Below, piece by piece: positions 19,746 to 29,142 of a stretch of 58,728 nucleotides of DNA. The first letter of the stretch is position 1. Each line of letters begins with the position of its first letter. The notes beneath the pieces were generated by a model. It was not told where the DNA came from. It ran no database searches and saw nothing but the letters and a program-made list of their open reading frames with translations. The stretch comes from Pseudomonadota bacterium (lineage in GTDB: Bacteria; Desulfobacterota; Desulfovibrionia; Desulfovibrionales; Desulfovibrionaceae): NCBI GenBank assembly GCA_023403845.1, contig JAEYDL010000031.1, forward strand, positions 1 to 58,728, in the 5' to 3' direction. Both the position numbers and the translations under genes were made by a program.

Positions 19746-21392
19746 ATGACACAGCGCGTTTTCATTTACGATACGACTCTGAGGGACGGCTGCCAGTGCG
19801 AGGACGTGAACCTGAGCGCTCCGGACAAGATCAAGATCGCTTTGCGGCTTGATGAATTCGGTATCGACTATATTGAAGGGGGCTGGCCCGGGTCCAATCC
19901 CGTGGATGTGGCCTTTTTTCAGGAAATCGGAAATCATGCGCTGAAACATTCACGGATTGCCGCCTTCGGCAGCACGCACCATCCTGCGTTCACGGCGGAG
20001 ACGGATCCGAATCTCAATGCCCTGGTCCACTCCGGGGCCTATGCCGCAACGATCTTCGGAAAGTCCTGCGAGAAGCACGCCCGCGAGGCGCTTCAGCTCG
20101 AGCCTGAGAGAAATGTGGCAATCGTGCGTGATTCCGTCGCCTATCTGGCCGGACGCATGCCCGAGGTCTTTTTTGACGCCGAGCATTTTTTCGATGGGTA
20201 CAAGCGCAATGCCGAGTATGCGTTGGCCGTGCTGCGCGCCGCCGCCGAGGCGGGAGCGAAGGCGCTGGTGCTGTGCGATACCAATGGCGGGACGCTGCCG
20301 GAGGAGATCTTTGCGATCGTCAACGCCGTGCGGGAGGCGATCCCGGGCGTGGCGACGGGCATTCATGCGCATAACGACTGCGAGCTGGCCGTAGCGAATT
20401 CGCTGGAGGCGGTCCGTGCCGGAGCTGTTCAGGTGCAGGGGAGCATCAATGGGGTCGGGGAGCGGTGCGGCAACGCCAATCTGTGCTCGATCATCCCCGT
20501 GCTTCAGCTGAAACGGGGGATCGACTCTCTGCCCGAACCCGCGGGCGAACGGTTGCGGCAGCTTTCCTCCGTTTCGTCCTATGTGGCCGAAGTGGCCAAC
20601 ATGTCCCCCTTCAACCGGCAGCCCTTTGTGGGAAGTTCGGCTTTTGCGCACAAGGGCGGCGTGCACGCCAGCGCGGTGAACCGTAATTCCTCGCTGTATG
20701 AGCACATGGAACCGGAGCTTGTGGGCAATGGGCAGCGCATTCTCATCACAGAGCTGGGCGGGAGAAGCAATATCGTGTCTCTGGCCCGGCGGTTCGGCTT
20801 CCATCTGGACAAGGACGAACCCGTGGTCAAGGGGTTGCTCAACGAGCTTAAGAAAAAGGCCAGTCTCGGTTACGATTACGCGGCGGCCGAAGCCAGCGTG
20901 GAACTGCTCATTCTGCGCAAGCTGGCTCGTCGAGGCGTGAGGGATTTCTTCAGGTTGCTGCAGTACCACGTCAGCGCCCTGCGTACCGGAGAACAGAACA
21001 TCCCGATGGTGGAAACGTCCGTCATGCTTGAAGTGGAAGGCGTGGTGGAACATACCGCAGCCACAGGTCTCGGCCCGGTAAACGCGCTGGATACAGCCTT
21101 GCGCAAGGCGCTGCTGCCGTTTTATCCCCGCCTGAAGGAAATGCGGCTTCTCGATTTCAAGGTTCGCGTCCTTTCCGCCAATGACGGTTCCGGCGGTACG
21201 GCTTCCGTGGTCCGTGTGCTTATCGAGTCTGGAGATGCCGACCGGACCTGGGTGACTGTCGGGGTTTCCCACGACATTATCGAAGCCAGCTGGCAGGCTC
21301 TCGCCGATTCCCTCATTTATAAGTTGTACCGGGATGAGGAAGAGCAGCGCAAGATTCGCCTTGGAGATGGTGTATCCTGTATAGAGGATTGA
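19746..21392 (+). CDS. cimA: (R)-citramalate synthase
   Basis: CimA condenses pyruvate and acetyl-CoA to citramalate, a threonine-independent route to 2-oxobutyrate and isoleucine. The 548-aa protein has DTTLRDGCQCE at about 8-18, HAHND near 209 and the NGVGERCGNANL loop near 235. The C-terminal LeuA-type allosteric domain follows. The length and the DGCQCE opening fit the CimA subgroup (TIGR00977) rather than LeuA or homocitrate synthase. A GGGAGG site precedes the ATG. Cotranscription with purF is likely given the 15-nt gap. Confidence 0.9.
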   Translation: MTQRVFIYDTTLRDGCQCEDVNLSAPDKIKIALRLDEFGIDYIEGGWPGSNPVDVAFFQEIGNHALKHSRIAAFGSTHHPAFTAETDPNLNALVHSGAYAATIFGKSCEKHAREALQLEPERNVAIVRDSVAYLAGRMPEVFFDAEHFFDGYKRNAEYALAVLRAAAEAGAKALVLCDTNGGTLPEEIFAIVNAVREAIPGVATGIHAHNDCELAVANSLEAVRAGAVQVQGSINGVGERCGNANLCSIIPVLQLKRGIDSLPEPAGERLRQLSSVSSYVAEVANMSPFNRQPFVGSSAFAHKGGVHASAVNRNSSLYEHMEPELVGNGQRILITELGGRSNIVSLARRFGFHLDKDEPVVKGLLNELKKKASLGYDYAAAEASVELLILRKLARRGVRDFFRLLQYHVSALRTGEQNIPMVETSVMLEVEGVVEHTAATGLGPVNALDTALRKALLPFYPRLKEMRLLDFKVRVLSANDGSGGTASVVRVLIESGDADRTWVTVGVSHDIIEASWQALADSLIYKLYRDEEEQRKIRLGDGVSCIED

Positions 21393-21417
21393 GTATCCCT
21401 TGATGACAAGGTGAAGC

Positions 21418-21453
21418 AAGGCCCGGTCGCGTCTTTGATGCGGCCGGGCCTTT
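21418..21453 (+). terminator. Terminator after cimA
   Basis: AAGGCCCGG pairs with CCGGGCCTT over 9 bp, followed by TTT. It lies between convergent cimA and the flavoredoxin gene and may serve both strands. Confidence 0.6.
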
Positions 21454-21480
21454 GCCGTAAAATGTGCGTATCCGTTCGGC

Positions 21481-22068
21481 TCAGCTGATGACGGCCGAGG
21501 GACTCAGGGCGTGCCCTGCGGAGAAGGCCCGTGCCGTGAACTGGCCGATGCCCCAGTATTCCTGCACGATGGGGGCAAAGAACAACGGGTCCACGAGTGC
21601 TGGATCGGGCAGTCCGTCTTCGCGCAGGCAGGAAGAGTCGACCTTGACGTCCATGATTTCGCCTATGAACTGCGTATGGGAACCAAGCTCCACCGTCTGG
21701 CTGAGGGCCAGCTCCACGATGACGGGGCATTCGGCAATCCCCGGGGCATCCACATGCTCGGCGGGAACGGGGGTGAAGTTCAGGGTCGTGAACTTGTCGG
21801 TATCGCGTCCGGAGTGCATGCCCGCAAAGTCGGCCTGTGCGGCAAGGCTGCGGGAGGGGATGTTGACGGTGAAGGACTTGCGTTCAAGGATGGCCCGGTA
21901 GGTCCAGCGGTTCTTGCGGATGGAAACGGCGAGACTCGGAGGCTGAGAGGAACAGATGCCGCCCCATGCCGCGACCATGATGTTGGGACGGCCCGTATGA
22001 TCGTATGTACCCACGAGAAACATGGGAGTCGGAAGGAGAAATGGTCTGGCGCCGAGAGAGTGAAACAT
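21481..22068 (-). CDS. flr: Flavoredoxin / flavin reductase family protein
   Basis: The 195-aa protein starts MFHSLGARPF after a GGGGG site; upstream in-frame residues look non-coding. It is an FMN-binding split-barrel protein of the flavin reductase-like family. The stretches PTPMFLVGTYD, NIMVAAWGGICSSQPP and HTQFIGEIMDVK strongly recall Desulfovibrio gigas flavoredoxin, an electron carrier linked to thiosulfate and sulfite metabolism. The assignment rests on remembered similarity. It is a single gene, convergent with cimA. Confidence 0.85.
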   Translation of the reverse strand: MFHSLGARPFLLPTPMFLVGTYDHTGRPNIMVAAWGGICSSQPPSLAVSIRKNRWTYRAILERKSFTVNIPSRSLAAQADFAGMHSGRDTDKFTTLNFTPVPAEHVDAPGIAECPVIVELALSQTVELGSHTQFIGEIMDVKVDSSCLREDGLPDPALVDPLFFAPIVQEYWGIGQFTARAFSAGHALSPSAVIS

Positions 22069-22355
22069 GATGCCCCCAATGATGAAAACGGATCGACTTT
22101 CTTTTGGCAGAGATCCTTTTTTCAGGCAAGCCCCGGATCGTTGGGCGCCCGCGCGCTTTCTGGAAGTCGATGCAGGAGGAAGCAAGCTCCCGTTTCCTCT
22201 CCTGTATCCGCCAGAATAAGGCTGCCGGCGCATGCTGCAGGGACCGCACATGGTGAACGGAGCCACGCAGGGGAAAGTACTGCCGGCTTCTCGTCCCCGC
22301 ACCACGGGGAACGGGAGGCTCTGAAATGCTCGATCACCCGGAGGAGCACAGCGCA
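22069..22355. other. Intergenic region between flavoredoxin and NFACT genes
   Basis: These 287 bp show no convincing gene. A small CCCCG/CGGGG hairpin near 22295-22311, without a T run, may mark the end of the NFACT transcript. Confidence 0.4.
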
Positions 22356-23885
22356 TCAGGCACGCAGTGCCAGCCTGTTTTCCGTTTCCGGGTCCGGGGA
22401 GACGAGGATGGTCGTTTCAAAGCGGTCGATCCGCACTGTTCCCGGTTTTGCTCCTCTGATGGGATGAACGAATTTGGCCAGGGCGACGAGAACGTCGACC
22501 TGCGTTTCATCCTTGCGCCAGCTTTTAAGGACGGCAAGCATGGCGGCTTCCGCGAGTGTGGTCTGCGGGATTTCCTGTGCGGCGTGGTCTCGCCGGATCA
22601 GAACGTGCGCGCCGGGACCTCCTCCCGTATGCAGCCAGAGATCGTGGGGCGCCGCCAGCTTGAGCATCTGTGCGTTGCCTTTGGCATCCCGTCCGCGCAG
22701 AAGGAGAAAACCGTCCGTACTGCGAAAGGGCTGTATGTTTTTGGGCAGTGCGGGAGTTTGCGTCGTACGTTCCTGACAGGACGGGATGGAGGGTGCGGGA
22801 GCGGATACGGCGGCCTGTGCCGTCAGTCCCGCCTGTTCCGCCCGGGCAAGTTCTTTTCTGACGGCGGAGAACCTGCCTTCAAGCAGTGCCAGCCCACGCT
22901 TGCCGCGTCCCGCCCTGTGGAAGAGGGCGGCCATGTTTTCCCGTATGGTCAGGCGTGGATCCAGCTCAATTTCCCGTAGTCCTTTTTCTGTATCCAGACT
23001 GATGCGCGACCGCTTTTCATCAGGGAAAAATTTGTAAAGATTGGCCTGGAGCAGGCGAGCCGTTTCCTGATCGGACTGCATGTCCCCGAGCCGTTCCCGT
23101 TCCGCTTCGAGCTTGAGAAGCAGCCGTCTGAGCCTGGAGGCTTCGGCAAGATGCGGTCTGGCCGCCTCAGTCCGGAATCGGGAAGCCATGCCGCGCAGAA
23201 CCTGCGCTTCGCCGACGGCGGCGCAGGCCCGTATGGGGTCCTCCACGACCAGCTCCTCACGTCCGAGGCGCTGTTCTGGAGGAAGAGGCCAGGCCGAAAT
23301 GGCCCGGTTTCCATCCGCATCCTCATAGACGAAGAGATCCCCCCCGCCCGCTTCCAGATCAAGCAACAGGGCAGCCTGCTCGCCCGGAGGGAGCAGCGGA
23401 AGGGTTCGCCTCAGGGGAGGCGTCAGGACGGGCCAGTCGCGCCAGCCCGCGCCCATGCAGAGCGTTTCCCAGCATTTCGGGTCCGGCCAGAGGAAAGGAG
23501 CCTGTTCTTCCGGAGAACCGAAGAGCAGAGAAGGCCCCTCGCGCAGATCGAGAATCAGCCAGAGTTCGGAATCTGATGCCACGCGCAGGCAAAGCCGACG
23601 GGACGGCCAGTTCACGAACGAGTCCACGACGCGTCTGTCGGCCAGATATTTGCGCAGGCGCATGGTCGTTGCGGGCGGAGCGCTGGCTGAGGGAACCTTG
23701 TGGGAGGAAAGAAAAAGGAACGGAGCCTTGCGCCCCGATTTGAGAAAGAGAAAACGTTTTCGTCCGCCGCCATAAAGCGTGAACATCGTCACGTCGGGAG
23801 CGGGCTGGTGGATTTTTTCGATCCGGCTCCCCATGAGCGCCGGAGCCAGTTCATCGCAGAGGCGACGGAATACATGACAATCCAT
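22356..23885 (-). CDS. NFACT family protein (RqcH/Rqc2-like)
   Basis: The 509-aa protein starts MDCHVFRRLC. Its N-terminal NFACT-N domain resembles fibronectin-binding protein A (IEKIHQP, MRLRKYLADRRV). A coiled-coil region lies near 240-360, and an NFACT-R (DUF814) domain near 390-490 has DLWLHTGGGPGAHVLIRR. The family member RqcH recruits alanyl-tRNA to stalled 50S subunits for Ala-tailing in ribosome quality control; that role is inferred here. The ribosome-binding site is GAGAG. It lies 60 nt downstream of dksA on the same strand. Confidence 0.85.
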   Translation of the reverse strand: MDCHVFRRLCDELAPALMGSRIEKIHQPAPDVTMFTLYGGGRKRFLFLKSGRKAPFLFLSSHKVPSASAPPATTMRLRKYLADRRVVDSFVNWPSRRLCLRVASDSELWLILDLREGPSLLFGSPEEQAPFLWPDPKCWETLCMGAGWRDWPVLTPPLRRTLPLLPPGEQAALLLDLEAGGGDLFVYEDADGNRAISAWPLPPEQRLGREELVVEDPIRACAAVGEAQVLRGMASRFRTEAARPHLAEASRLRRLLLKLEAERERLGDMQSDQETARLLQANLYKFFPDEKRSRISLDTEKGLREIELDPRLTIRENMAALFHRAGRGKRGLALLEGRFSAVRKELARAEQAGLTAQAAVSAPAPSIPSCQERTTQTPALPKNIQPFRSTDGFLLLRGRDAKGNAQMLKLAAPHDLWLHTGGGPGAHVLIRRDHAAQEIPQTTLAEAAMLAVLKSWRKDETQVDVLVALAKFVHPIRGAKPGTVRIDRFETTILVSPDPETENRLALRA

Positions 23886-23945
23886 GAGATTCTCTCGTAA
23901 TCGTCGCCTCATCGAACCCGTCGGGAGCCGACGGAATGGTTTTTG

Positions 23946-24308
23946 TTATTCGCCGCGGATGTCTTCGCCTTCTTCCTGTCTGCTCTTGCAGTTGATGCAG
24001 AGCTTGGTGACGGGACGGGCTTTCAGACGGGCGATGCTGATTTCTTCACCGCAATCTTCGCACAGACCGTAAGTGCCGTCATCGATACGCTGGAGAGCCG
24101 CCTGAATCTTGCGAATCAGACGCCGTTCCCGGTCGCGGATGCGCAGCGTGAAGGCCCGGTCGGATTCAGCGGAAGCTCTGTCTGCCGGATCGGCAAAAAG
24201 CTCGTTGCTGTCCGTCAGGTCTTCGATGGTGGAGTCGCCCTTGTGCTGAGCTTCTTCCAGCATGCCGGTGAGCAGAGTGCGAAAGTATTCGATGTCCTTC
24301 TGTTCCAA
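23946..24308 (-). CDS. dksA: RNA polymerase-binding protein DksA, TTG start
   Basis: DksA binds the RNA polymerase secondary channel and with ppGpp resets transcription of rRNA and amino acid genes. I place the start at TTG 24308, because a GGAGG lies 5 nt upstream and the product (xEQKDIEYFRTLL) then aligns with the family start; no suitable ATG exists nearby. The 120-aa protein has a coiled-coil hairpin with DPADRASAESDRAF and a four-cysteine zinc finger, CEDCG and CINC. The coiled-coil tip keeps the DxxDxA acidic pattern needed for activity. Confidence 0.9.
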   Translation of the reverse strand: MEQKDIEYFRTLLTGMLEEAQHKGDSTIEDLTDSNELFADPADRASAESDRAFTLRIRDRERRLIRKIQAALQRIDDGTYGLCEDCGEEISIARLKARPVTKLCINCKSRQEEGEDIRGE

Positions 24309-24368
24309 ATGTACCTCCTGGCGGGGTGCTGTGTCGACCGCCTTTCTCACTGATTGTGAGAGGTCAGA

Positions 24369-24397
24369 CCTATATACGAGAAATTTTTCTTCGTAAA
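24369..24397 (-). promoter_or_regulatory. Candidate dksA promoter
   Basis: On the minus strand, TTTACG (24392-24397), 17 bp, then TATAGG (24369-24374), with an overlapping TATATA. An inverted repeat (TCTCAC, five bases, GTGAGA) lies just downstream, about 50 nt before the TTG start, and may be an operator or a leader hairpin. Confidence 0.45.
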
Positions 24398-24522
24398 GCC
24401 CCTTGTAGGCAACTCTCACGTCTCCGGTATGCGGGGTCCCCGTTCCCCTTCCATTCGACGCACTCTTGACGTATATTGCCCAACACGTCGCCACAATGCC
24501 ATTTCCCAAGGAGATTATTCGC

Positions 24523-26706
24523 ATGAGCGGAAGCAACAACGCCCGCAGCAACGCCATCAGAGCGATCACCAGCTACAAGCCCGATCTCGCGCCCCTCAAC
24601 TACACCAGCACCAAACCGACTGAAATCTACGGAAGCAATGTCTTCAGCGACAAGGTGATGAAGGAACGGTTGCCGAGAATCGTGTACAAGTCCCTGCGCA
24701 AGACCATCGAGCAAGGGGTGCAGCTTGATCCTTCTCTGGCCGATATCGTCGCTTCCGCCATGAAGGACTGGGCCATCGAAAAGGGCGCCACGCATTTTAC
24801 ACATGTGTTTTACCCGTTGACCGGTCTTTCGGCGGAAAAGCATGACAGTTTCCTGGCTCCCGACGGCATGGGCGGCGTCATCACCGAGTTCAGCGGCAAG
24901 ATGCTGTGTCAGGGCGAATCCGACGCATCCAGCTTTCCCTCGGGCGGACTGCGCAGCACCTTCGAGGCGCGCGGTTATACGGCATGGGACGTCACCAGCC
25001 CGGCGTATCTTATGGAATATGTCAGCGGCATAGTGCTGTGCATCCCCACGGCCTTTCTTTCATGGACCGGAGTCGCCCTGGACCGCAAGACTCCCCTTCT
25101 GCGTTCCAATCAGGCCCTGAACAAGCAGGCCAGCCGGGTACTCTCTCTGTTCGGAAAAAAGACCGATCTTCCGGTCATCTCCTATGCAGGGCTGGAACAG
25201 GAATTTTTCCTCATCGACCGTAACTTCGTGTTCGGGCGCCCTGATCTGCTCATTGCCGGACGGACGTTGTTCGGGGCCAAGCCGGCCAAGGGACAGGAAT
25301 TCGAGGATCAGTATTACGGAGTCATGCCCCGGCGGGTCATGAGCTGCATGACGGAGACGGAGCGCGAGTTGTACAAGCTGGGGGTTCCTGTGCGGACCCG
25401 GCATAACGAAGTCGCGCCCAGCCAGTACGAGATTGCGCCGGTCTTTGAACCCGGCAACCTCGCCATCGACCACAATCAACTGACCATGACCATCCTCAAA
25501 AAGGTGGCCAAGAAACATGGACTGACCTGCCTGCTGCATGAAAAGCCCTTTCTCGGCATCAATGGTTCGGGAAAGCATCTCAATTATTCCATCGGCAACG
25601 CTGATGTGGGCAGCCTTTTTGATCCGGGCGAAACGCCGCATGCCAACGCCATGTTCCTTGTTTTTCTGACGGCGGCCATTCGCGGTCTGCACAAGTACGG
25701 AGGGTTGCTCCGGGCCACGGCCGCTGCTGCGTCCAATGACCACAGGCTGGGAGCGCATGAAGCGCCGCCGGCCATCATGTCCATGTTCCTCGGTGACCAG
25801 CTGACCGACGTGCTGGAGCAGTTCCGCATCGGTCGGGTCAAGGGTTCCAAGGGTAAGCGTCTCATGAGCGTGGGCGTGGATACGCTGCCGCCTTTGCCTG
25901 CTGATCCGGGCGACCGCAACAGAACCAGCCCCTTCGCCTTCACAGGCAATCGGTTTGAGTTTCGTGCGCTTGGTTCCGGCATGCCCGCCTCCGCCTCTCA
26001 GGTGGCGCTGAACACGATCATGGCTGATTCACTCGATTTTGCCGCCACCCGTCTGGAAAAGGCTACCGGCGGCGATCCGGAAAAGCTCCATGCCGCCGTT
26101 ACTGCCCTGATTCAGGAAATCATGGAAGAGCACAGCGCCGTGATCTTCAACGGCGACGGCTATTCCGAGGTCTGGCAGCAGGAAGCGGAACGCCGTGGTC
26201 TGCCGCACTATCGGACCACTCCTGAAGCCCTGATGGTGTATACCAGTGCGGAGGTCGTGGACCTGTACGCCCGGTACGGCGTGCTGTCCCGACAGGAACT
26301 GAAGGCCCGGCAGGAAATTTATATCGATCAGTACTGCAAGACCATCCATGTCGAAGCGAATCTTGTGATCCGCATGGGAAGGACCATTGTCTATCCCGCT
26401 GGTCTGCGGTTCCAGCAAGAGCTGCTGCGGACCTGTCTCGACATGCAGACTCTGCAGCGCAAGCCGGATGCCGTCGTTCTGGATGAAGTGGATGGACTTT
26501 TGCGGTCGCTGCGCGAACGACTGGAACATTTGGAAGCCTGCCTTGAAGACAAGAGCCGCGACAGCGTACAGGAGGCGCATCACTACTGCACCGTGATTCT
26601 GCCTGCCATGAATGCCGTCCGTGAATGCGCCGACAAGCTGGAGGCGCTTGTTCCCGAGGATCTCTGGCCGCTTCCGAGCTATCAGGAAATGTTGTTCATC
26701 AAGTAA
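24523..26706 (+). CDS. glnN: Glutamine synthetase type III
   Basis: This enzyme makes glutamine from glutamate, ammonia and ATP. The 727-aa product starts MSGSNNARSN after an AAGGAG site. It has the size and signatures of the GSIII family (GlnN): FPSGGLRSTFEARGYTAWD near 145, EQEFFLID near 226, NEVAPSQYEIAPVFE near 300 and NGSGKHLNYS near 348. GSI enzymes are about 470 aa, so this is clearly the long dodecameric type. It is a monocistronic gene with a strong terminator, divergent from dksA. Confidence 0.95.
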   Translation: MSGSNNARSNAIRAITSYKPDLAPLNYTSTKPTEIYGSNVFSDKVMKERLPRIVYKSLRKTIEQGVQLDPSLADIVASAMKDWAIEKGATHFTHVFYPLTGLSAEKHDSFLAPDGMGGVITEFSGKMLCQGESDASSFPSGGLRSTFEARGYTAWDVTSPAYLMEYVSGIVLCIPTAFLSWTGVALDRKTPLLRSNQALNKQASRVLSLFGKKTDLPVISYAGLEQEFFLIDRNFVFGRPDLLIAGRTLFGAKPAKGQEFEDQYYGVMPRRVMSCMTETERELYKLGVPVRTRHNEVAPSQYEIAPVFEPGNLAIDHNQLTMTILKKVAKKHGLTCLLHEKPFLGINGSGKHLNYSIGNADVGSLFDPGETPHANAMFLVFLTAAIRGLHKYGGLLRATAAAASNDHRLGAHEAPPAIMSMFLGDQLTDVLEQFRIGRVKGSKGKRLMSVGVDTLPPLPADPGDRNRTSPFAFTGNRFEFRALGSGMPASASQVALNTIMADSLDFAATRLEKATGGDPEKLHAAVTALIQEIMEEHSAVIFNGDGYSEVWQQEAERRGLPHYRTTPEALMVYTSAEVVDLYARYGVLSRQELKARQEIYIDQYCKTIHVEANLVIRMGRTIVYPAGLRFQQELLRTCLDMQTLQRKPDAVVLDEVDGLLRSLRERLEHLEACLEDKSRDSVQEAHHYCTVILPAMNAVRECADKLEALVPEDLWPLPSYQEMLFIK

Positions 26707-26722
26707 TGGCATGAAAGAAAAG

Positions 26723-26745
26723 GGCACGCAAAAGCGTGCCTTTTT
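26723..26745 (+). terminator. Terminator of glutamine synthetase gene
   Basis: A 7-bp stem GGCACGC/GCGTGCC with an AAAA loop and T5 lies 17 nt past the stop codon. Confidence 0.9.
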
Positions 26746-26981
26746 CATTGTACGGACTTTGGGCCTGTGGAGGCCATGCCGGGACTGAAAGGGGCGACCG
26801 AAAAGACTGCCGGCGACGATTCGGAACCGTCACATGCCGGGCGTGATCGTCCTGTTCAGAATGTCATGGCGTATGGCATCGGGTGCTGCAACGACACCGG
26901 CGTCCCGAAGTCAGGCGAGGAAAAATACTCCACCGCCCGGAATAGAAAAGACGGGAGTTTCTGCAGCGGGGAGCAGGGAGT
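26746..26981. other. Intergenic region downstream of dnaA
   Basis: No gene or clear element was seen in these 236 bp between the convergent glutamine synthetase and dnaA genes. Confidence 0.5.
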
Positions 26982-28388
26982 CTAGTGACGTTCGATCAGG
27001 GCGAGGGTTCCGGCGATCTGCCGCCCCAGAGGGGATTCCCGGCGCAGTTCACGTTCGACCGCGGCAATACCCTTGAGCACTGTGGAGTGACGGCGGCTGA
27101 ACTTGTCGCCTATGGCCTGCAGGGAAAGTTCGGTATGTCTGCGGGCCAGATAGAAGATCGTATTGCGCGCGACCACGAGATTCTGCTTGCGGCTCCGGGA
27201 GATGAGCTGTTCCGGAGAGAGGCCGAATCCTTCGCAGACCTTTCGGATGATGGAGTCCACATCCATATGGGGATCATCCTGCGCATACTGGGACAGGATT
27301 TCCTGCGCCATTTCCACTGAAATGGTACAGCCGAGCATCTTGGCCTTGAGCACAAGATTATGGATGCAGCCTTCAAGCTGGCGAATGTCCCCGGTGAGTC
27401 GACTGGAAAGCAGCTCAAGCACGGAATCGGACAATGGAACGTCGTTCTGGTTGGCCTTTTCCTGCAGAATGCGTCTTCTGGTTTCGGCATCGGGCTTTTC
27501 AATGCCCGCCATGAAACCGGAACAGAACCGGGAAACCAGATTGTCGTCCACATCCTTCAGCTCGCGCGGGGTAAAGGAGCTTGTGAGCACGACGCGACTG
27601 CCGCGCGTTTGCAGACTCTTGATGGTCGAGAGCACCTCGTCCTGCATCTTTTCTTTTCCCTGCAGGAAATGCACGTCTTCCAGCAGCAGCAGGTCCACAT
27701 CCCGGAATCTGTTCTTGAAACGCTCCGTATCGCGGGCGCGCAGAGCCTGCACGAAGCAGGTCGAAAATTCTTCGGCCGTCAGATATTCGACTTTCGGATT
27801 GCTGCGATTGCAGCTTTGACAGATGGCCTGTCCTACGGCCTGTGTCAGGTGGGTCTTGCCCAGTCCTGGCCCGGAGCTGAGGAAAAGGGTATCCACCACC
27901 GCATTGGTCCGGCTCAGATTCTGGGCAGCGGCATAGGCGAGGTTGTTGGTGGGACCGACCACAAAGCTGTCGAAGCCGTAACGCCAGTTATGCTGTCGGC
28001 GCGGCATTTCGATAGGGAAGGCGAGCTGTTCGGTGCCAGACGAAAAAAAAGTCTGCCGGGGAGTCTGCTGCGGCTGTACGGGAATTTCCTGCCGCGGACC
28101 CTCGGATGGGGAAACGCGTGAAACGGCACGCGCACGTGAAGGCCGGGCGGCGGGCGTTCCCGCGACGACAGAGACCTCGACGGCATGTCCGGAAACTTCC
28201 GAAGCAGCCGCAGAGATGTCGTTCAGCAGGCGATCCCGAACCCAGGTCGCAACAAAACCATTGGGCGCAGTCAGGCGCAGGTGTTCCCCTTCCTGATCCG
28301 CAACCAGCGGAGCGACCCAGACCTTGTAGGTCCCGGGATCCAGCTTGCCTTGAAGATTATCGCAGATTTCCCGCCACTGTGTTTTCAT
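26982..28388 (-). CDS. dnaA: Chromosomal replication initiator DnaA
   Basis: The 468-aa protein shows all DnaA parts. Domain I covers about 1-75 (WREICDNL...). A linker of low complexity follows. The AAA+ core has Walker A GPGLGKTHL near residue 171 and Walker B LLLLEDVHF near 233. The domain IV helix-turn-helix contains SRRHSTVLKGIAAVE near 440, which contacts DnaA boxes. It looks intact. A promoter-like TTGTCA-17-TAGAAG (28425 to 28397, minus strand) ends only about 8 nt before the ATG. Neither dnaN nor gyrB is adjacent. I recall that Desulfovibrio vulgaris has two dnaA genes, so this may be the second paralog. Confidence 0.95.
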   Translation of the reverse strand: MKTQWREICDNLQGKLDPGTYKVWVAPLVADQEGEHLRLTAPNGFVATWVRDRLLNDISAAASEVSGHAVEVSVVAGTPAARPSRARAVSRVSPSEGPRQEIPVQPQQTPRQTFFSSGTEQLAFPIEMPRRQHNWRYGFDSFVVGPTNNLAYAAAQNLSRTNAVVDTLFLSSGPGLGKTHLTQAVGQAICQSCNRSNPKVEYLTAEEFSTCFVQALRARDTERFKNRFRDVDLLLLEDVHFLQGKEKMQDEVLSTIKSLQTRGSRVVLTSSFTPRELKDVDDNLVSRFCSGFMAGIEKPDAETRRRILQEKANQNDVPLSDSVLELLSSRLTGDIRQLEGCIHNLVLKAKMLGCTISVEMAQEILSQYAQDDPHMDVDSIIRKVCEGFGLSPEQLISRSRKQNLVVARNTIFYLARRHTELSLQAIGDKFSRRHSTVLKGIAAVERELRRESPLGRQIAGTLALIERH

Positions 28389-28509
28389 ACACGGTTCTTC
28401 TAGCCGTTGCCCTTGATTGTGACAAAGCAGGTTCGCGGAGTTTCTTCCTTATGGGGGGGGATGTTCTTCCCCCGGCAGGCTATGGAAAAACAGTGTTTGA
28501 ACTGTAGTC

Positions 28510-28770
28510 ATTTTGTGAATAACCACCTGTTCTCCGATGGTTTGTTGCCTCGGGTCCGGGTATCGTTTTAATATGTTTCTGGTTTGTTATACACAGAGTT
28601 GTTAATAACTTTTCCACAAGAAAAAAGTAGTTTTTTTTAAAAAAATAAATGTTTTTATCGTTTTTTGTGCGACAGAAAAAGGTCATTCCGCCTGACGGAT
28701 TGATTCCTGGCGAGAAGGTTTTTAATTTTTTCAAATAACTTCACATAAAAAAGGATATAATCCACAGTGC
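28510..28770. other. Candidate replication origin (oriC) with DnaA boxes
   Basis: The 754-bp gap upstream of dnaA contains TTATTCACA on the minus strand (28514-28522) and TTATACACA on plus (28587-28595). TTTTCCACA (28610-28618) and TAATCCACA (28758-28766) each differ by one base from TTATCCACA. A very AT-rich stretch at about 28619-28670 lies between the boxes and could be the unwinding element. The position next to dnaA, box clustering and AT content support oriC; strand-skew data would be decisive. Confidence 0.6.
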
Positions 28771-29142
28771 ATTCCCGTTTTGTTTCAGAATGAGGACGAA
28801 GTATCTTCAGGGAAAATCCGCCGGCTGATTCGCGACAGGTTCAGGGTGGGAGAGAATAAAAAAACCTTTCTCGCCGGAAGCGAGGGAAACTGTCGGGAAA
28901 GAGGCGGGCCGAATGGGGCGCTCCGGGAGAAAGGATCTGCCGGAGCGTACTCTTCTGATATCGGCTTGCGTCCTTGCCGGAAGAAACGTATAGTTTTCTA
29001 AATTGTTATGTTATAACCAACTGAAAGTAAAAAGAAAGAAAATGCCATCCGGCCTTCGTCGCTTCGGTTTTTCCTGCAGAATCGGTCGGTGCGGATTTTT
29101 TGTGCATGGCGTTTTCTTTCGTTTCCCCAATGAGGTTTGTTC
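28771..29142. other. Remainder of the dnaA-uup intergenic region
   Basis: About 370 bp without a convincing gene. It contains a CTCGC/GCGAG-type small hairpin near 28870 and the candidate uup promoter. A short AT-rich patch lies near 28990-29040. Confidence 0.4.
28966..28994 (+). promoter_or_regulatory. Candidate uup promoter
   Basis: TTGCGT (28966-28971), a 17-bp spacer, then TATAGT (28989-28994). The -10 matches five of six bases but the -35 only three. It would give a leader of roughly 140 nt. Confidence 0.35.
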
